From: JAFAGX01 sp035622175
Lineage (GTDB): Bacteria; Acidobacteriota; Terriglobia; Terriglobales; Acidobacteriaceae
Assembly (NCBI GenBank): GCA_035622175.1
Contig: DASPVV010000034.1
Location: 1 to 64,000 of the forward strand
Length of the DNA stretch: 64,000 bases
Direction of reading: 5' to 3'
Shown here piece after piece: positions 36,626 to 48,153 of this stretch; position 1 is the first letter of the stretch, and every line of letters begins with the position of its first letter. The notes beneath the pieces were generated by a model. The model was not told the origin of the DNA, did not search any database, and saw only the letters and a list, made by a program, of their open reading frames with translations. The translations under genes were made by a program, and so were the position numbers.

Positions 36626-37810
36626 CTACCCAGCGTTTGGCAGCGCCATGGACTTGCGCTCGCCCAAGGAAAGGGCAAGCGACAGGCCAACAATGCCGAT
36701 CGCTCCCAGCCCCGGCACGATCATGCCGGCGCGAACGCTGACTCGTTGCGAAACCTGCCCCACGGCCCAGGGAAACATCATGCCGCCAATGAGCGCAATC
36801 GAAAACAGCAATCCAAAGACAGTCCCCGCCCGTTGCGAGTAGCGGTCACCCGCAATGGCCAGTGTCGTCGGGAAGATCGGCCCATACGACAATCCAATCA
36901 AAGCCGTCCCGGCAAACAGCAGGATCAGCGATTGGGCGGAGAGCAGGACGGCGCACCCTGCCAGGGACAGTAATGCCGTCACCGCCACGAGCTGCGATTT
37001 TCCGATCCCTCGCAACAATCTTGCTGCCAGCATACGGCTCAGCATCAGACCCGCCCAATACGCCGCCAGCACCAGCGTGGCAACTCGCGGGGAACTTCCG
37101 GTGAGGCCGACATAGGTGGATGTCCAACCAGCGATACATGCCTCGTTACCCGATTCAAGAAACAAAATCAATGCGAGCAGCATTACGCCCGGGTATTTCC
37201 CGACCTCGAGAAGTTCACGCCAAGAAAACGCCTGCTTCGTCTTGGCAGGCGGAAACCAGACCACCGTGTAGCAGAGAGCGCAAACCGTTGCCAGAACGGC
37301 ACAGAAGAGAAACAATTGGGGAATGGAAAAGTGTCCTTCGATGCTGGCTGCCATGAGAGGAATGCTAACCGCGCCGACACCAAAGAAAATGCCCAGCAGA
37401 TTCAGCATGGGTCCTCGCTGCGCGGCGTAAAGATCAGACACCAGCACGTTGGTGCAAGTATTCAAGCCGCCTCCCCCCAATCCGAGCAAGATGGCAGCCA
37501 TGCTCGCAGTCGCAAACGAGTGTGCGTCCGCGAAGAAAAGCATCGCTAACCCAACGATGAGAGAGGAGGCCAACAGATTCGCTTTGTTTCCCAGATGATC
37601 AATCAGGGGCCCGACCACCAAGGAAGCAAGAAAAATTCCCAGATACAGCCAGAGGAACAAGGTTCCCTGTTGTGCCAGGCTTATCCCTAAGCGCGTGCGC
37701 ATGGCGGGCAGGCCAAACACGGTTCCCAGGATGGCGAGAACAATCCCAAAGACAAGGATTCCTGCGCAGGCGTTGAAAAACAGCAATCGCGGCCGGACAG
37801 TTTGGTTCAC
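36626..37810 (-). CDS. MFS transporter, probable sugar importer
   Basis: 394 residues with about 12 transmembrane helices. The pattern VVGPLIDHLGNKANLLASSL is the MFS motif A region, and the GLGGGGLNTCTNVLVSDL segment resembles the FucP/NagP-like group. The start is a GTG at 37810, three bases after the stop of the upstream SIS gene, so the two are tightly coupled. Given its partners (SIS, ROK, PIG-L), it probably imports a sugar or N-acetylated amino sugar. The substrate cannot be assigned from sequence alone. Confidence 0.85.
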   Translation of the reverse strand: MNQTVRPRLLFFNACAGILVFGIVLAILGTVFGLPAMRTRLGISLAQQGTLFLWLYLGIFLASLVVGPLIDHLGNKANLLASSLIVGLAMLFFADAHSFATASMAAILLGLGGGGLNTCTNVLVSDLYAAQRGPMLNLLGIFFGVGAVSIPLMAASIEGHFSIPQLFLFCAVLATVCALCYTVVWFPPAKTKQAFSWRELLEVGKYPGVMLLALILFLESGNEACIAGWTSTYVGLTGSSPRVATLVLAAYWAGLMLSRMLAARLLRGIGKSQLVAVTALLSLAGCAVLLSAQSLILLFAGTALIGLSYGPIFPTTLAIAGDRYSQRAGTVFGLLFSIALIGGMMFPWAVGQVSQRVSVRAGMIVPGLGAIGIVGLSLALSLGERKSMALPNAG

Positions 37811-37813
37811 AGG

Positions 37814-38563
37814 CTATCGTTTCAGCGAGCGTTCGTATTCTTCGAAAACCCGATTGTTGTTGTCCGCTGGTATGCCTGGGAAGTTGCGCGTAACAAAAAC
37901 CGGGGGATTCTTGCCCCGCGCCGCCAGATCAGAGGCCACCTGTGCGATGATCGCCATGGCGATCATGACCGTTGAGACGGTCGATCCCGCGGCCACCGGC
38001 GCCTTCCAACCCTGCACCTGCACCAACGCATCTTCAGCGGGCACGCAGTTGTCGATGACGTAGTCCGCAACGTCTACCAGTTTCTTTCCCGACGAATGAG
38101 TGGCCGCACGCTTGCGGTAACTGTCCATCGATGTAATGGCGACGGTTGTCAGTGCGCGCTGCTTAGCCTCTTGTAGCACTTCAATTCCCGCGGCGTTCAA
38201 GCCGCCGTGAGAAAAGACCAGCATTACGTCGCCCCGGCGGATGGGCTCGTTTTCGAAAAGGACGGCTGCGTAGCCTTCACGACGTTCCAGCCAGAGCAGC
38301 CCCTGCGCTCCTCCCGAGCCGATCACATTCGTCCACATCAGCCGCATGTCCATCAGCGGCCGAAATCCCGGAAATGCGCCGTACCGCGGGAACATATCTT
38401 GCACGGGCAGGGCAGAGTGCCCGCTGCCAAACATATGCACCAGACCACCGCCGTCAATACACCCGGCCATGACCGCTGCAACCTTCTCGATGGTTACCGT
38501 TTGTGTCGTCCAGATTCGATCCAGAACTTCTGTAATGCGTTCGCGGTAGCGGAAGACGCTCAC
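37814..38563 (-). CDS. SIS-domain sugar-phosphate-binding protein (UPF0309-like)
   Basis: 249 residues with one SIS domain: LVHMFGSGHSALPVQDMF and DVMLVFSHGGLNAAGIEVLQ. This matches the small UPF0309 / sugar isomerase domain family, related to phosphosugar isomerases and MurQ. The GTG at 38563 follows GGAGGAG at 5-base spacing. It is the first gene of the SIS-MFS-ROK-PIG-L operon. It could bind or isomerise an amino-sugar phosphate. Confidence 0.85.
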   Translation of the reverse strand: MSVFRYRERITEVLDRIWTTQTVTIEKVAAVMAGCIDGGGLVHMFGSGHSALPVQDMFPRYGAFPGFRPLMDMRLMWTNVIGSGGAQGLLWLERREGYAAVLFENEPIRRGDVMLVFSHGGLNAAGIEVLQEAKQRALTTVAITSMDSYRKRAATHSSGKKLVDVADYVIDNCVPAEDALVQVQGWKAPVAAGSTVSTVMIAMAIIAQVASDLAARGKNPPVFVTRNFPGIPADNNNRVFEEYERSLKR

Positions 38564-38962
38564 AATTACTCCTCCATCAATATTTAAGATGAAGCAACTC
38601 GCTGCGCTTGCTCAATGTAGAACTCGATTCGATCGATTCGCACGCCCTCTGCCGGAACTTCTGCCTTCAGATTCAAATCAGGTCCTGGGGGAGGAACTTC
38701 CTGTCCGGGGCCTAATGTTTCGCATGCTGGAAGCAGATGTTTCCAGCATCCGGGCCACACTCCACTGCTGCCGGTCGGTTTGTATGATTGAAAAAAGAAT
38801 ACCCGCCGCCCGCACCTTCGCTCGCGTATCCCCAAGGATATTTTGAAAGGAGCCATTGTACGCCGAAGAACGTGGAAGTTACCTGACCCGTCGAACCATG
38901 GGCACAGAAACGGAGGTTGGGTACCTCAGTTCCTTGTCGGCCGAACAGGTGCCCGGCGGCGC
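38564..38962. other. Intergenic stretch, possibly gene remnant
   Basis: About 400 bp between the SIS operon and the HAMP protein gene. Minus-strand frames are open but none has a ribosome-binding site or a recognised motif. It could hold the operon promoter. It could also be the eroded end of the output domain missing from the upstream HAMP protein, though no kinase or methyl-accepting motif can be seen. Confidence 0.35.
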
Positions 38963-39928
38963 TCAAATAGCGTGTTGCACATGCGCAATTAACCGGCGCA
39001 CGCTCTTTGCCAGTTCGACTACTTCACCTTGACCACGAAGTTCGAAATCGATCTGATAATTCCCCGACGCTGCGTGATCGACAGCTTCTCTGAGTTCTAG
39101 CAGCGGCTTCACCACCTGGCGCGGGAGGACGAAGCTGATCCAAACGCTGAGCAGAAGCGTAATCCCGGATACAACGCTCAGCACCCACTCGGCCCTACGC
39201 AGAAGATTTCGCGCTTCCTGGTGTTCATGCTCGACACGACCCCAGCCTCGTTTTTCGAGTTCACCTGCCGTGTGCAGCACTTGGTCGCTCGAGGCTTGTA
39301 GTGAGGGTGCTACTCTCCGCAAAATTGGATCACCGGCCTCCAACGTACTGGTGATTTGCGCATCGAAGGCACCGGCCTGGCTGCGAAGATTGTCGATGAG
39401 CTGGGCGCGGCTTTTGTGCAGGGCCTGTTGCAAAAGATCATGGAGATCCCTTTCGTAATCTTGTAAGACCTGCTCAACGCGTTCCATGGCCGTGCCTCCA
39501 GGTTCTCGCGCGAGCGACACTGCATCGTTGAGTTCTTGCTCGTAAAGCGTTACATTCCTTAGAGCCTCCTCGGTGGAGTGCTGTTCCTCCGAGGCCAAAC
39601 TGCCAATCTTCTCCAGAATCCCCTTTACTTGAGTGAGCGCCTGCTGGTTCGCGGTAAGGTATTCGGGGTCGCGGAGCAGAAAATAACTGCGCTCGGCCCG
39701 GCGGGCATCCAGCATCCGTACGGAGACCTGTTCCGCAAGAGTTGTTACTGGGGCGTCCACATTGACAATTCGGTCGACGATCATGCCCATCGTAAAGAGG
39801 TAATAAACCGCCAGGAAAATGACGGGAACCAGAATCAGCCTTACGGCCGCCAGGCTATAAGCGACTCGGCGACGCAGTGAACTACCCGGAGCAAAGATTT
39901 TGAATGACTTGCGGAGTCCCAGTTCCAC
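38963..39928 (-). CDS. Two-helix membrane sensor with CHASE3-like domain and HAMP, no output domain
   Basis: 321 residues. The GTG at 39928 is set by GGAGG 5 bases upstream. A first transmembrane helix (LAAVRLILVPVIFLAVYYLF) is followed by about 180 residues of helical periplasmic domain (DARRAERSYFLLRDPEYLT is CHASE3-like), a second helix (VVSGITLLLSVWISFVLP) and a HAMP linker (RQVVKPLLELREAVDHAASG). The protein ends directly after HAMP. Histidine kinases and chemoreceptors with this front end normally continue. It may be truncated or signal through a partner. Confidence 0.72.
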   Translation of the reverse strand: MELGLRKSFKIFAPGSSLRRRVAYSLAAVRLILVPVIFLAVYYLFTMGMIVDRIVNVDAPVTTLAEQVSVRMLDARRAERSYFLLRDPEYLTANQQALTQVKGILEKIGSLASEEQHSTEEALRNVTLYEQELNDAVSLAREPGGTAMERVEQVLQDYERDLHDLLQQALHKSRAQLIDNLRSQAGAFDAQITSTLEAGDPILRRVAPSLQASSDQVLHTAGELEKRGWGRVEHEHQEARNLLRRAEWVLSVVSGITLLLSVWISFVLPRQVVKPLLELREAVDHAASGNYQIDFELRGQGEVVELAKSVRRLIAHVQHAI

Positions 39929-40187
39929 AACTACCTCCGAATGCCAGAGAGTCACACCCGCTGCTCCCCCACATCGTATGTCAGGGGAGATTTCTCGGCA
40001 GCTTTTTGGACTGCTTTCCTCCGCGCATACGCAGTGCCGATGGAGACGCCGGGCTTCCTTGGTGATTGAGCTCTTGTCCGTTGAGTGCGCGCAGTGCAAT
40101 AGGCTGTTGCTGTCGTTGCGGGAGCGAAGGCTGTGATTCGCCGATGGCGCCGGAGGACTCCGGCGCATCGGCGGTAAGTTCCAGAGC

Positions 40188-40904
40188 CTAGTTGCTCATC
40201 GAGGCCTTCTGGGGCGCAAGGTCTTGGGAGGTCATATCGAACGTGAGCATAAAGCCGTTCGTTCCCTTAAACTCATAGGCCTTGGATCCCTCCCGGTAGG
40301 TCTCCAGCTCGTTGGGCATCATCACGAAGCCGTCGTTGCGCGGTGTGCCCCAGTATTTAACGTTGCTCAGCACCGCAGGCTCGTCGGTCATTCCCTGGAA
40401 GCGTTTCAGCTTGATCTCGGCGGTCTTTCCGCCGTTGAGTGTGGCGTGCGCCTGGTCCTTGTCAAACGTCCAAGTGTCGATGTCTCCTTCGGCTGTCTGA
40501 AAGGACTTCCACTTCACGGGAAAGACATGGCCGAGAATCTCGCCGAGCGCCCTTCGCTGTTCCGGCGTGGTGCTTTTGTCGAAAGTGGCCAAGACCCAGT
40601 CCATCTGTCCTTGCGAGAAATCGCCTCCCAAATCGCCGCTCAGCCAGAACTTTGCCCCCGTGAGGTCAGTGCTTCCGTAATGGCCCCTGTTCACCTTGTA
40701 GGCGTTATTGAACTTGCAGTAGTGTTCCGTCTTCCCATTCTCGTGATGAGCCGCCGGATGGGCATTGAAGTAACACATGCAGAAGTGTGGGCAGCTGCAG
40801 GCTTCGATTGCCGTGGCGTTGATCGCCCAATCCGACGCCGGAGCGGAATGACCCGCGCCAACCGAGAGCAGAGCGACCGTGAGAAACAATGCTGTTCTAT
40901 GCAT
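40188..40904 (-). CDS. Exported DUF1326 protein
   Basis: 238 residues. The ATG at 40904 has GGGGGTG 5 bases upstream; a signal peptide follows (ALFLTVALLSVGAGHSA). The mature start contains the family's Cys cluster, EACSCPHFCMCYFN, and a HHENGKTEHYCKFNNAY stretch with possible metal ligands. DUF1326 proteins have no proven function; the Cys cluster suggests metal or disulfide chemistry. The upstream ArsR-type gene is 36 bp away on the same strand, so the pair may be metal- or stress-regulated together. Confidence 0.82.
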   Translation of the reverse strand: MHRTALFLTVALLSVGAGHSAPASDWAINATAIEACSCPHFCMCYFNAHPAAHHENGKTEHYCKFNNAYKVNRGHYGSTDLTGAKFWLSGDLGGDFSQGQMDWVLATFDKSTTPEQRRALGEILGHVFPVKWKSFQTAEGDIDTWTFDKDQAHATLNGGKTAEIKLKRFQGMTDEPAVLSNVKYWGTPRNDGFVMMPNELETYREGSKAYEFKGTNGFMLTFDMTSQDLAPQKASMSN

Positions 40905-40940
40905 AGGAGCACCCCCCTGTGCGAAAGTATGCACTTGCAT

Positions 40941-41300
40941 TCACCGCAGCGCAAGGCGGCTCCAGCACGCAAGGGGGTTGGAGAGAGCGTGATCCCACGG
41001 TTCGGAGACAAGATCGAGATATCCCTTGATTTCCTCGATCGGCTCGGGATCGAGCGCGAACAGAGTCTCGCGCCCTCGCCGGACGCCGTGGACGATGCCA
41101 ACGCCCTCCATCATTCGGAGATGCTTCGTGATCGCCTGCCGGGTCAGCTTCGCGCCTTTGGTTAGTTGAGAAATTGAATGTCGGCGTCCGCGGCACAGTT
41201 TCGCAAGCAGCAACGGTCGCGTTTTGTCGCCGAGCGCAGCAAAGATTAGGGCATGAGCTCGGCGCCGGGCCGCCACGCTGCTACGGCCTATGCTGGACAT
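40941..41300 (-). CDS. ArsR-family HTH regulator
   Basis: 119 residues with a winged helix: FAALGDKTRPLLLAKLC, then the recognition region LTRQAITKHLRMMEGVGIVHG. The metal-binding CxC of classic ArsR is absent, so it may sense another signal. It resembles the ArsR proteins that often pair with SRPBCC genes, where the C-terminus ends in a short helix (EIKGYLDLVSEPWD). It is followed by a DUF1326 gene. A perfect inverted repeat TTAACC-GAAT-GGTTAA (41440-41455) in the divergent promoter is a good candidate operator. Confidence 0.87.
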   Translation of the reverse strand: MSSIGRSSVAARRRAHALIFAALGDKTRPLLLAKLCRGRRHSISQLTKGAKLTRQAITKHLRMMEGVGIVHGVRRGRETLFALDPEPIEEIKGYLDLVSEPWDHALSNPLACWSRLALR

Positions 41301-41439
41301 AGTTCTCGGACCCCGTTCGCCTCTTCTCTCTTCACCCCTGCCGATGGGCTGGGAGATGGCAAGAACTCACTCACGCAAGCTGCTCCTGCTCAATGAGATA
41401 AGAGCGGAATCAAACTCCTGGCATTCTTCATCTAATTAA

Positions 41440-41455
41440 TTAACCGAATGGTTAA
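41440..41455. promoter_or_regulatory. Candidate ArsR operator (perfect inverted repeat)
   Basis: TTAACC and GGTTAA flank a GAAT centre, with 6-bp arms that match perfectly. It lies in the divergent region between the ArsR gene start (41300) and the FecR gene start (41483), just upstream of the FecR gene. Size and symmetry fit ArsR-type dimers. Binding is an inference. Confidence 0.5.
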
Positions 41456-41482
41456 AAGAATTCACAGAAAGGAAGGTTGATT

Positions 41483-42475
41483 ATGAGGCTGTCTAGGTTG
41501 CAAGCAACTGCAGCAAGCTTGTTCCTGGCAGCGGTCTTGGTTGTGCCGGCGTGGGGGGCGAATTCCGGCACACATTCAGCGCTGCCCGGAACCCTAAATT
41601 ATGTGGAAGGGCAGGCGTCGATCGGGAACCAGACGCTCGATGCCAAGTCGGTCGGTACTGCCGAGTTGCAGGCCGGCCAAACGCTTACTACGGACAATGG
41701 TAAAGCGGAGATTCTGCTCACCCCAGGAGTTTTCCTAAGGCTCGGCGCCGACAGTTCGCTGTCGATGGTTTCGCCCAACCTGACCAGTACAGAATTGGCT
41801 CTCCATCAAGGCGAAGCGATGGTCGAGGTAGACCAGATCTACAAGGAAAACGACATTCGCATCGCTCAAAACGGCGCGACGGTACAGCTCCTCAAGGTTG
41901 GTCTGTACGATTTCGACGCCGCTCATCAGCAGGTTCGAGTGTTCGACGGCAAAGCAGTGGTTCGAGACGGCGATCGGACGCTCACGCTCAAGGCCGGCCG
42001 CGAGGTTGCTCTCAACGGCGAAGGCAGGCTGAAAGCGACATCTTTCGATAAGAAAGTCGCAGAAGTCGATGACCTATATCGTTGGAGCAGCCTGCGTTCC
42101 GATTACCTGGCGGAAGCCAACGTGGATGCAGCGCGGGTCTACGTTGTCAACGGATGGTATGGGCCGGGTTGGTTGGGAGCGGGTTGGTATTATAACCCGT
42201 GGTGGGGAGCGTACACATTCCTGCCGGCACGCGGATTCCTTTACTCCCCATTTGGCTGGGGTTTCTACTCGCCACTGTTCGTAGGTCGCGCTCCGGCGCT
42301 CTATGGTTACGGTCACTACGTGCATACCTTCGATGGATTTCATCCTGCGCCAGCCCGTGGCCCTGGATTCCACGACTATGCGGTTCGATCCTTTGGGAGA
42401 GGCGAAAGTGCACCGGTAGGAGCGATGCATGGTTCAGGAGGTTTTCGCGGCGCTGGCTTCGGTGCGTTCCGATAG
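41483..42475 (+). CDS. Exported FecR-domain protein
   Basis: 330 residues. The ATG at 41483 follows GGAAGG at about 6-base spacing, and a signal peptide ends at VVPAWGA. The FecR-like part (GTLNYVEGQASIGNQTL, ELQAGQTLTTDNGKAEILLTPG, RVFDGKAVVRDGDRTLTLKAG) is all-beta. The C-terminal 100 residues are rich in Gly, Trp and Tyr (YGPGWLGAGWYYNPWWGAY). FecR domains usually relay an outer-membrane signal, but this protein has no membrane helix and may be a surface or periplasmic scaffold. A terminator lies just downstream. Confidence 0.78.
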   Translation: MRLSRLQATAASLFLAAVLVVPAWGANSGTHSALPGTLNYVEGQASIGNQTLDAKSVGTAELQAGQTLTTDNGKAEILLTPGVFLRLGADSSLSMVSPNLTSTELALHQGEAMVEVDQIYKENDIRIAQNGATVQLLKVGLYDFDAAHQQVRVFDGKAVVRDGDRTLTLKAGREVALNGEGRLKATSFDKKVAEVDDLYRWSSLRSDYLAEANVDAARVYVVNGWYGPGWLGAGWYYNPWWGAYTFLPARGFLYSPFGWGFYSPLFVGRAPALYGYGHYVHTFDGFHPAPARGPGFHDYAVRSFGRGESAPVGAMHGSGGFRGAGFGAFR

Positions 42476-42499
42476 GCACGCGGATCATCCCAAGTATGA

Positions 42500-42532
42500 A
42501 AAAGCGGGGTGCCTTGCCATCCCGCTTTTCTT
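42500..42532 (+). terminator. Rho-independent terminator after the FecR-domain gene
   Basis: A 9-bp stem AAAAGCGGG / CCCGCTTTT (42500-42508 and 42521-42529) with a 12-base loop is followed by a T-rich run. It lies 25 bp after the stop of the FecR-domain gene. Confidence 0.75.
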
Positions 42533-42718
42533 CTATGGTCTGGCGAGCGTGGCCTCTGAGAAAATAGGAGAACGACAGGAGCCGAGGTCATTCCACTCAT
42601 GGTTGGAACTTGAGGATCGAGAAATGAGAATTGACCTCAAACAGCGGAGCCTGTGCGGAGCCTGTGCCTTGCCTTGCATGATTCCACCCCAGCGATTAGA
42701 CCTCCGTGGAGAATGGAC

Positions 42719-45394
<2,676 letters not shown>

Positions 45395-45486
45395 CGAATC
45401 GAAGCGTGCTTGCGTACGGGAGACGTCGAGAATGGTCGCGAGTTCCTGGCTGAGAGGCCTCACCCTATAGGTAGGTGGTGGGATCG

Positions 45487-46167
45487 ATGAGCGTCTTTGG
45501 TCTGGTTCACGGATCGACGCAGAACGCCTTGGGATGGGCGCTGCTGCTGCCGCAGCTAGAAAGGCGAGGGCATCGGGTCATTTGTGTCAACCTGCCAAGC
45601 GATGAAGCGGAAGAAAGTGGCACCCGGTATGCGCAGGTGATTGCAGATTCGTTGCCAGCTTCTATCGAAGCTCCAATCGTGGTAGCTCATTCCGTGAGCG
45701 GAGTCTTCTTGCCGCTGCTGCCCACCTATCGGCCGGTATCGAGAATCGTGTTCCTGGCTGCTTTTGTCCCGGAGATAGGCAAGAGTCCGATGGAGCAGCT
45801 CAAGGCGAATCCTGAAATGTTCTGGCCGGACTGGATCGGGAAAGACCCTACCAAAGACGACAGCCTTGCGGCACGCTATCTTTTCCACGACTGCGATCCT
45901 GAAATAACAGCTTGGGCGCTGACAACTTTAAGGCTGACGCATGCGCGCCGCGCTTTGAGGGAACCGTGCCCATTGCGCAGTTGGCCGGCTGTGCCAACTT
46001 CCTACATCTTATGCCGGGAAGACAGGACGCTGCGTCCAGACTTCTGGCGCAAGCAGGTGCACAAGCAATTGGGGATCGACCCGATTGAGCTTCCGGGGGG
46101 GCACTGCCCCCATGTCTCTCATCCCAGAGAATTGGCTGAGGTGCTGTCCGCGCTAGCTTCGTCCTGA
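45487..46167 (+). CDS. Alpha/beta-fold hydrolase
   Basis: 226 residues. The ATG at 45487 opens MSVFGLVHGSTQNALGW, the oxyanion-hole side of the fold. The nucleophile elbow is AHSVSG (Ser in the middle). CREDRTLRPDFW and GGHCPHVSHP supply the probable acid and histidine. It resembles small esterase-like or salicylate-esterase-type hydrolases. The substrate is unknown. It follows the glucosidase by 92 bp, so co-transcription is possible. Confidence 0.8.
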   Translation: MSVFGLVHGSTQNALGWALLLPQLERRGHRVICVNLPSDEAEESGTRYAQVIADSLPASIEAPIVVAHSVSGVFLPLLPTYRPVSRIVFLAAFVPEIGKSPMEQLKANPEMFWPDWIGKDPTKDDSLAARYLFHDCDPEITAWALTTLRLTHARRALREPCPLRSWPAVPTSYILCREDRTLRPDFWRKQVHKQLGIDPIELPGGHCPHVSHPRELAEVLSALASS

Positions 46168-46622
46168 ACGTAGATATCCTGCCGTCTTGTCAGGGGAGGG
46201 CAGAGGGCCAGAAAATGCAGTCGATGGGACCAGGGGCAGGGCAAGTCGGGCTGCTCTATGGGTCGGCCGATGGGCGGCACACGTACACGACCCTGGCTGG
46301 CACCTCTTGGGGAGTCGCAAATCGCTTCCACAACCGGGACGTCACTTCAGCGTTCGAAGCCTCTACCAGAAAGTGATCCGGATGAGGTGAAAAACCAGGT
46401 GGTGACCCAGCTGTTTTGCCCCCCCATCCCGCTCTCCGACGCCAGTCTATCGATCCTGCGCGTTCGCGCGAAACTCTGCTCGTCGGCTTGCTACCCGCCT
46501 CGATGGTTCTCGGAAAGCCGATTCCTGGTCTTGCTCTAGCAGCGGGACCAGAATCCCGGGAGCAAACAGCTTCTTATCCTGATGGGAGGGGAAAAGGATT
46601 CGTGGTAGTACGCTCATAAGGT
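46168..46622. other. Intergenic region
   Basis: No convincing gene over 455 bp. Small open frames on both strands lack ribosome-binding sites and protein-like composition. It probably contains the MFS gene promoter. Confidence 0.45.
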
Positions 46623-48026
46623 ATGCCGAACCGGAATCTTCTCCCATGGCTTGTGGCCGTGGCCCTTTTCATGGAGTCGCTCGACACGACCATTCTGAAC
46701 ACGGCCGTGCCGGCCATTGCGGATGCCTTGCATGTGACTCCGCTCAACATGAAGTCCGTGCTGGCCAGCTATACGTTGAGCCTTGCGGTCTTCATTCCGA
46801 TCAGCGGATGGATGGCGGACCGCTTCGGCACGCGTCGTGTGTTTGCTTCCGCGATCGGGTTGTTTAGCCTGGGCTCGCTGCTCTGCGGCCTCTCGAGCGA
46901 CATTCGCTTACTTGTCTTCTGCCGTGTTCTACAGGGCTGCGGCGGAGCCATGATGGTGCCGGTAGGCCGACTCACTCTGGTGAGAACATTCGCCAAACCC
47001 GAGCTGGTCCGAGTTATGAGCTTTGTTTCCATCCCCGCCTTGATCGGCCCTATGCTCGGACCCCTCGCAGGAGGTCTTATCGTCCGATACCTACATTGGC
47101 GGGTCATCTTCTTCGTGAATATTCCCATCGGTATTGTCGGCTTGTTGCTGGTTCACCTTTATTTGCCCGACTACCGAGAGGAGAAAAGTCCTCCGCTCGA
47201 TGTGGTCGGGCTGATCCTGTTTGGATCCGGCATCGGGCTGCTGTCCTATGTATTGGAGGTATTTGGGCAACATACCCTCAGCATTTTCGAGATTCTGGGT
47301 TTGATGATGATTTCACTGGCTCTGCTTGCCGGATACGAACTCCATGCCAGGGGGATCCGGTTCCCGTTGCTCGAGCTCTCGTTGTTTCGCATCCGGACAT
47401 TCAGTACCGCCGTGAGTGGCAGTTTTTTCACCCGTCTCGGCATTGGCGGAGTTCCATTCCTTCTGCCGCTGCTTTATCAGGTTGGCCTTGGACTTAGTCC
47501 CGTTCAATCCGGCCTGCTGATCATGCCGCAGGCGATCGCTTCGATGACGATGAAATTAGTCATGTCACGAGTTTTGACGCGCTTGGGCTATCGCGGCGTG
47601 CTGGTTTCAAACACCGTGATTATCGGGATTCTACTTCTTCTGTTCGCGGCCATAGGGCTGACCACACCGATATGGGTCATCCTTGTTCTGACCTTTCTTT
47701 ATGGGGGGTTTACCTCGTTGCAATACACCAGCATGAACACTCTGGTCTACGCTGATATCGGGGAAGAACAAGTCAGCCGCGCGAGCTCGATTGCCAGCAC
47801 CAGTCAGCAGATGTCGATCAGTTTCGGAGTAGCGATTGCAGGCCTGGCCACCGCCTTCTTCCTTCCGGCCAGCGCTGATGCCGATCGCATCGCATTCATC
47901 CATGGAATCCATAAAGCATTCCTCGCGCTTGGCGGCTTCACGATTCTATCGACGATCATCTTTTGCGAACTCCGGGCGGGCGACGGGGATAAAGTAAGCC
48001 TGCACCGGGTTCTGCATACCGGATAA
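46623..48026 (+). CDS. MdtD-like MFS exporter (DHA2 type)
   Basis: 467 residues with 12 to 14 transmembrane helices. FMESLDTTILNTAVPAIADA is motif D1 of the DHA2 branch. GWMADRFGTRRVF is motif A, and RVLQGCGGAMMVPVGRLTL is motif B. The order and the LFSLGSLLCGLS segment are very close to E. coli MdtD. It probably uses the proton gradient to export small molecules, but the substrate is unknown. No partner adaptor or TolC gene is nearby. Confidence 0.9.
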   Translation: MPNRNLLPWLVAVALFMESLDTTILNTAVPAIADALHVTPLNMKSVLASYTLSLAVFIPISGWMADRFGTRRVFASAIGLFSLGSLLCGLSSDIRLLVFCRVLQGCGGAMMVPVGRLTLVRTFAKPELVRVMSFVSIPALIGPMLGPLAGGLIVRYLHWRVIFFVNIPIGIVGLLLVHLYLPDYREEKSPPLDVVGLILFGSGIGLLSYVLEVFGQHTLSIFEILGLMMISLALLAGYELHARGIRFPLLELSLFRIRTFSTAVSGSFFTRLGIGGVPFLLPLLYQVGLGLSPVQSGLLIMPQAIASMTMKLVMSRVLTRLGYRGVLVSNTVIIGILLLLFAAIGLTTPIWVILVLTFLYGGFTSLQYTSMNTLVYADIGEEQVSRASSIASTSQQMSISFGVAIAGLATAFFLPASADADRIAFIHGIHKAFLALGGFTILSTIIFCELRAGDGDKVSLHRVLHTG

Positions 48027-48153
48027 AGTCCGGCGCATGACCGGCCGGGCAACAATCCGTCTTTTCTCGCGCTGACTGAAATGTCGAGCCGGTTCAGCCG
48101 GTAACCCGCCGGTTGGTCGGTTGCGGTACTATGGATGGTCGATCCGTCAATCC

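Noticed and set aside
48027..48060. CCGGC / CCGGCC repeats after the MdtD-like gene
   Set aside because: The arms do not form a stable stem with a T-run, so no terminator is called.
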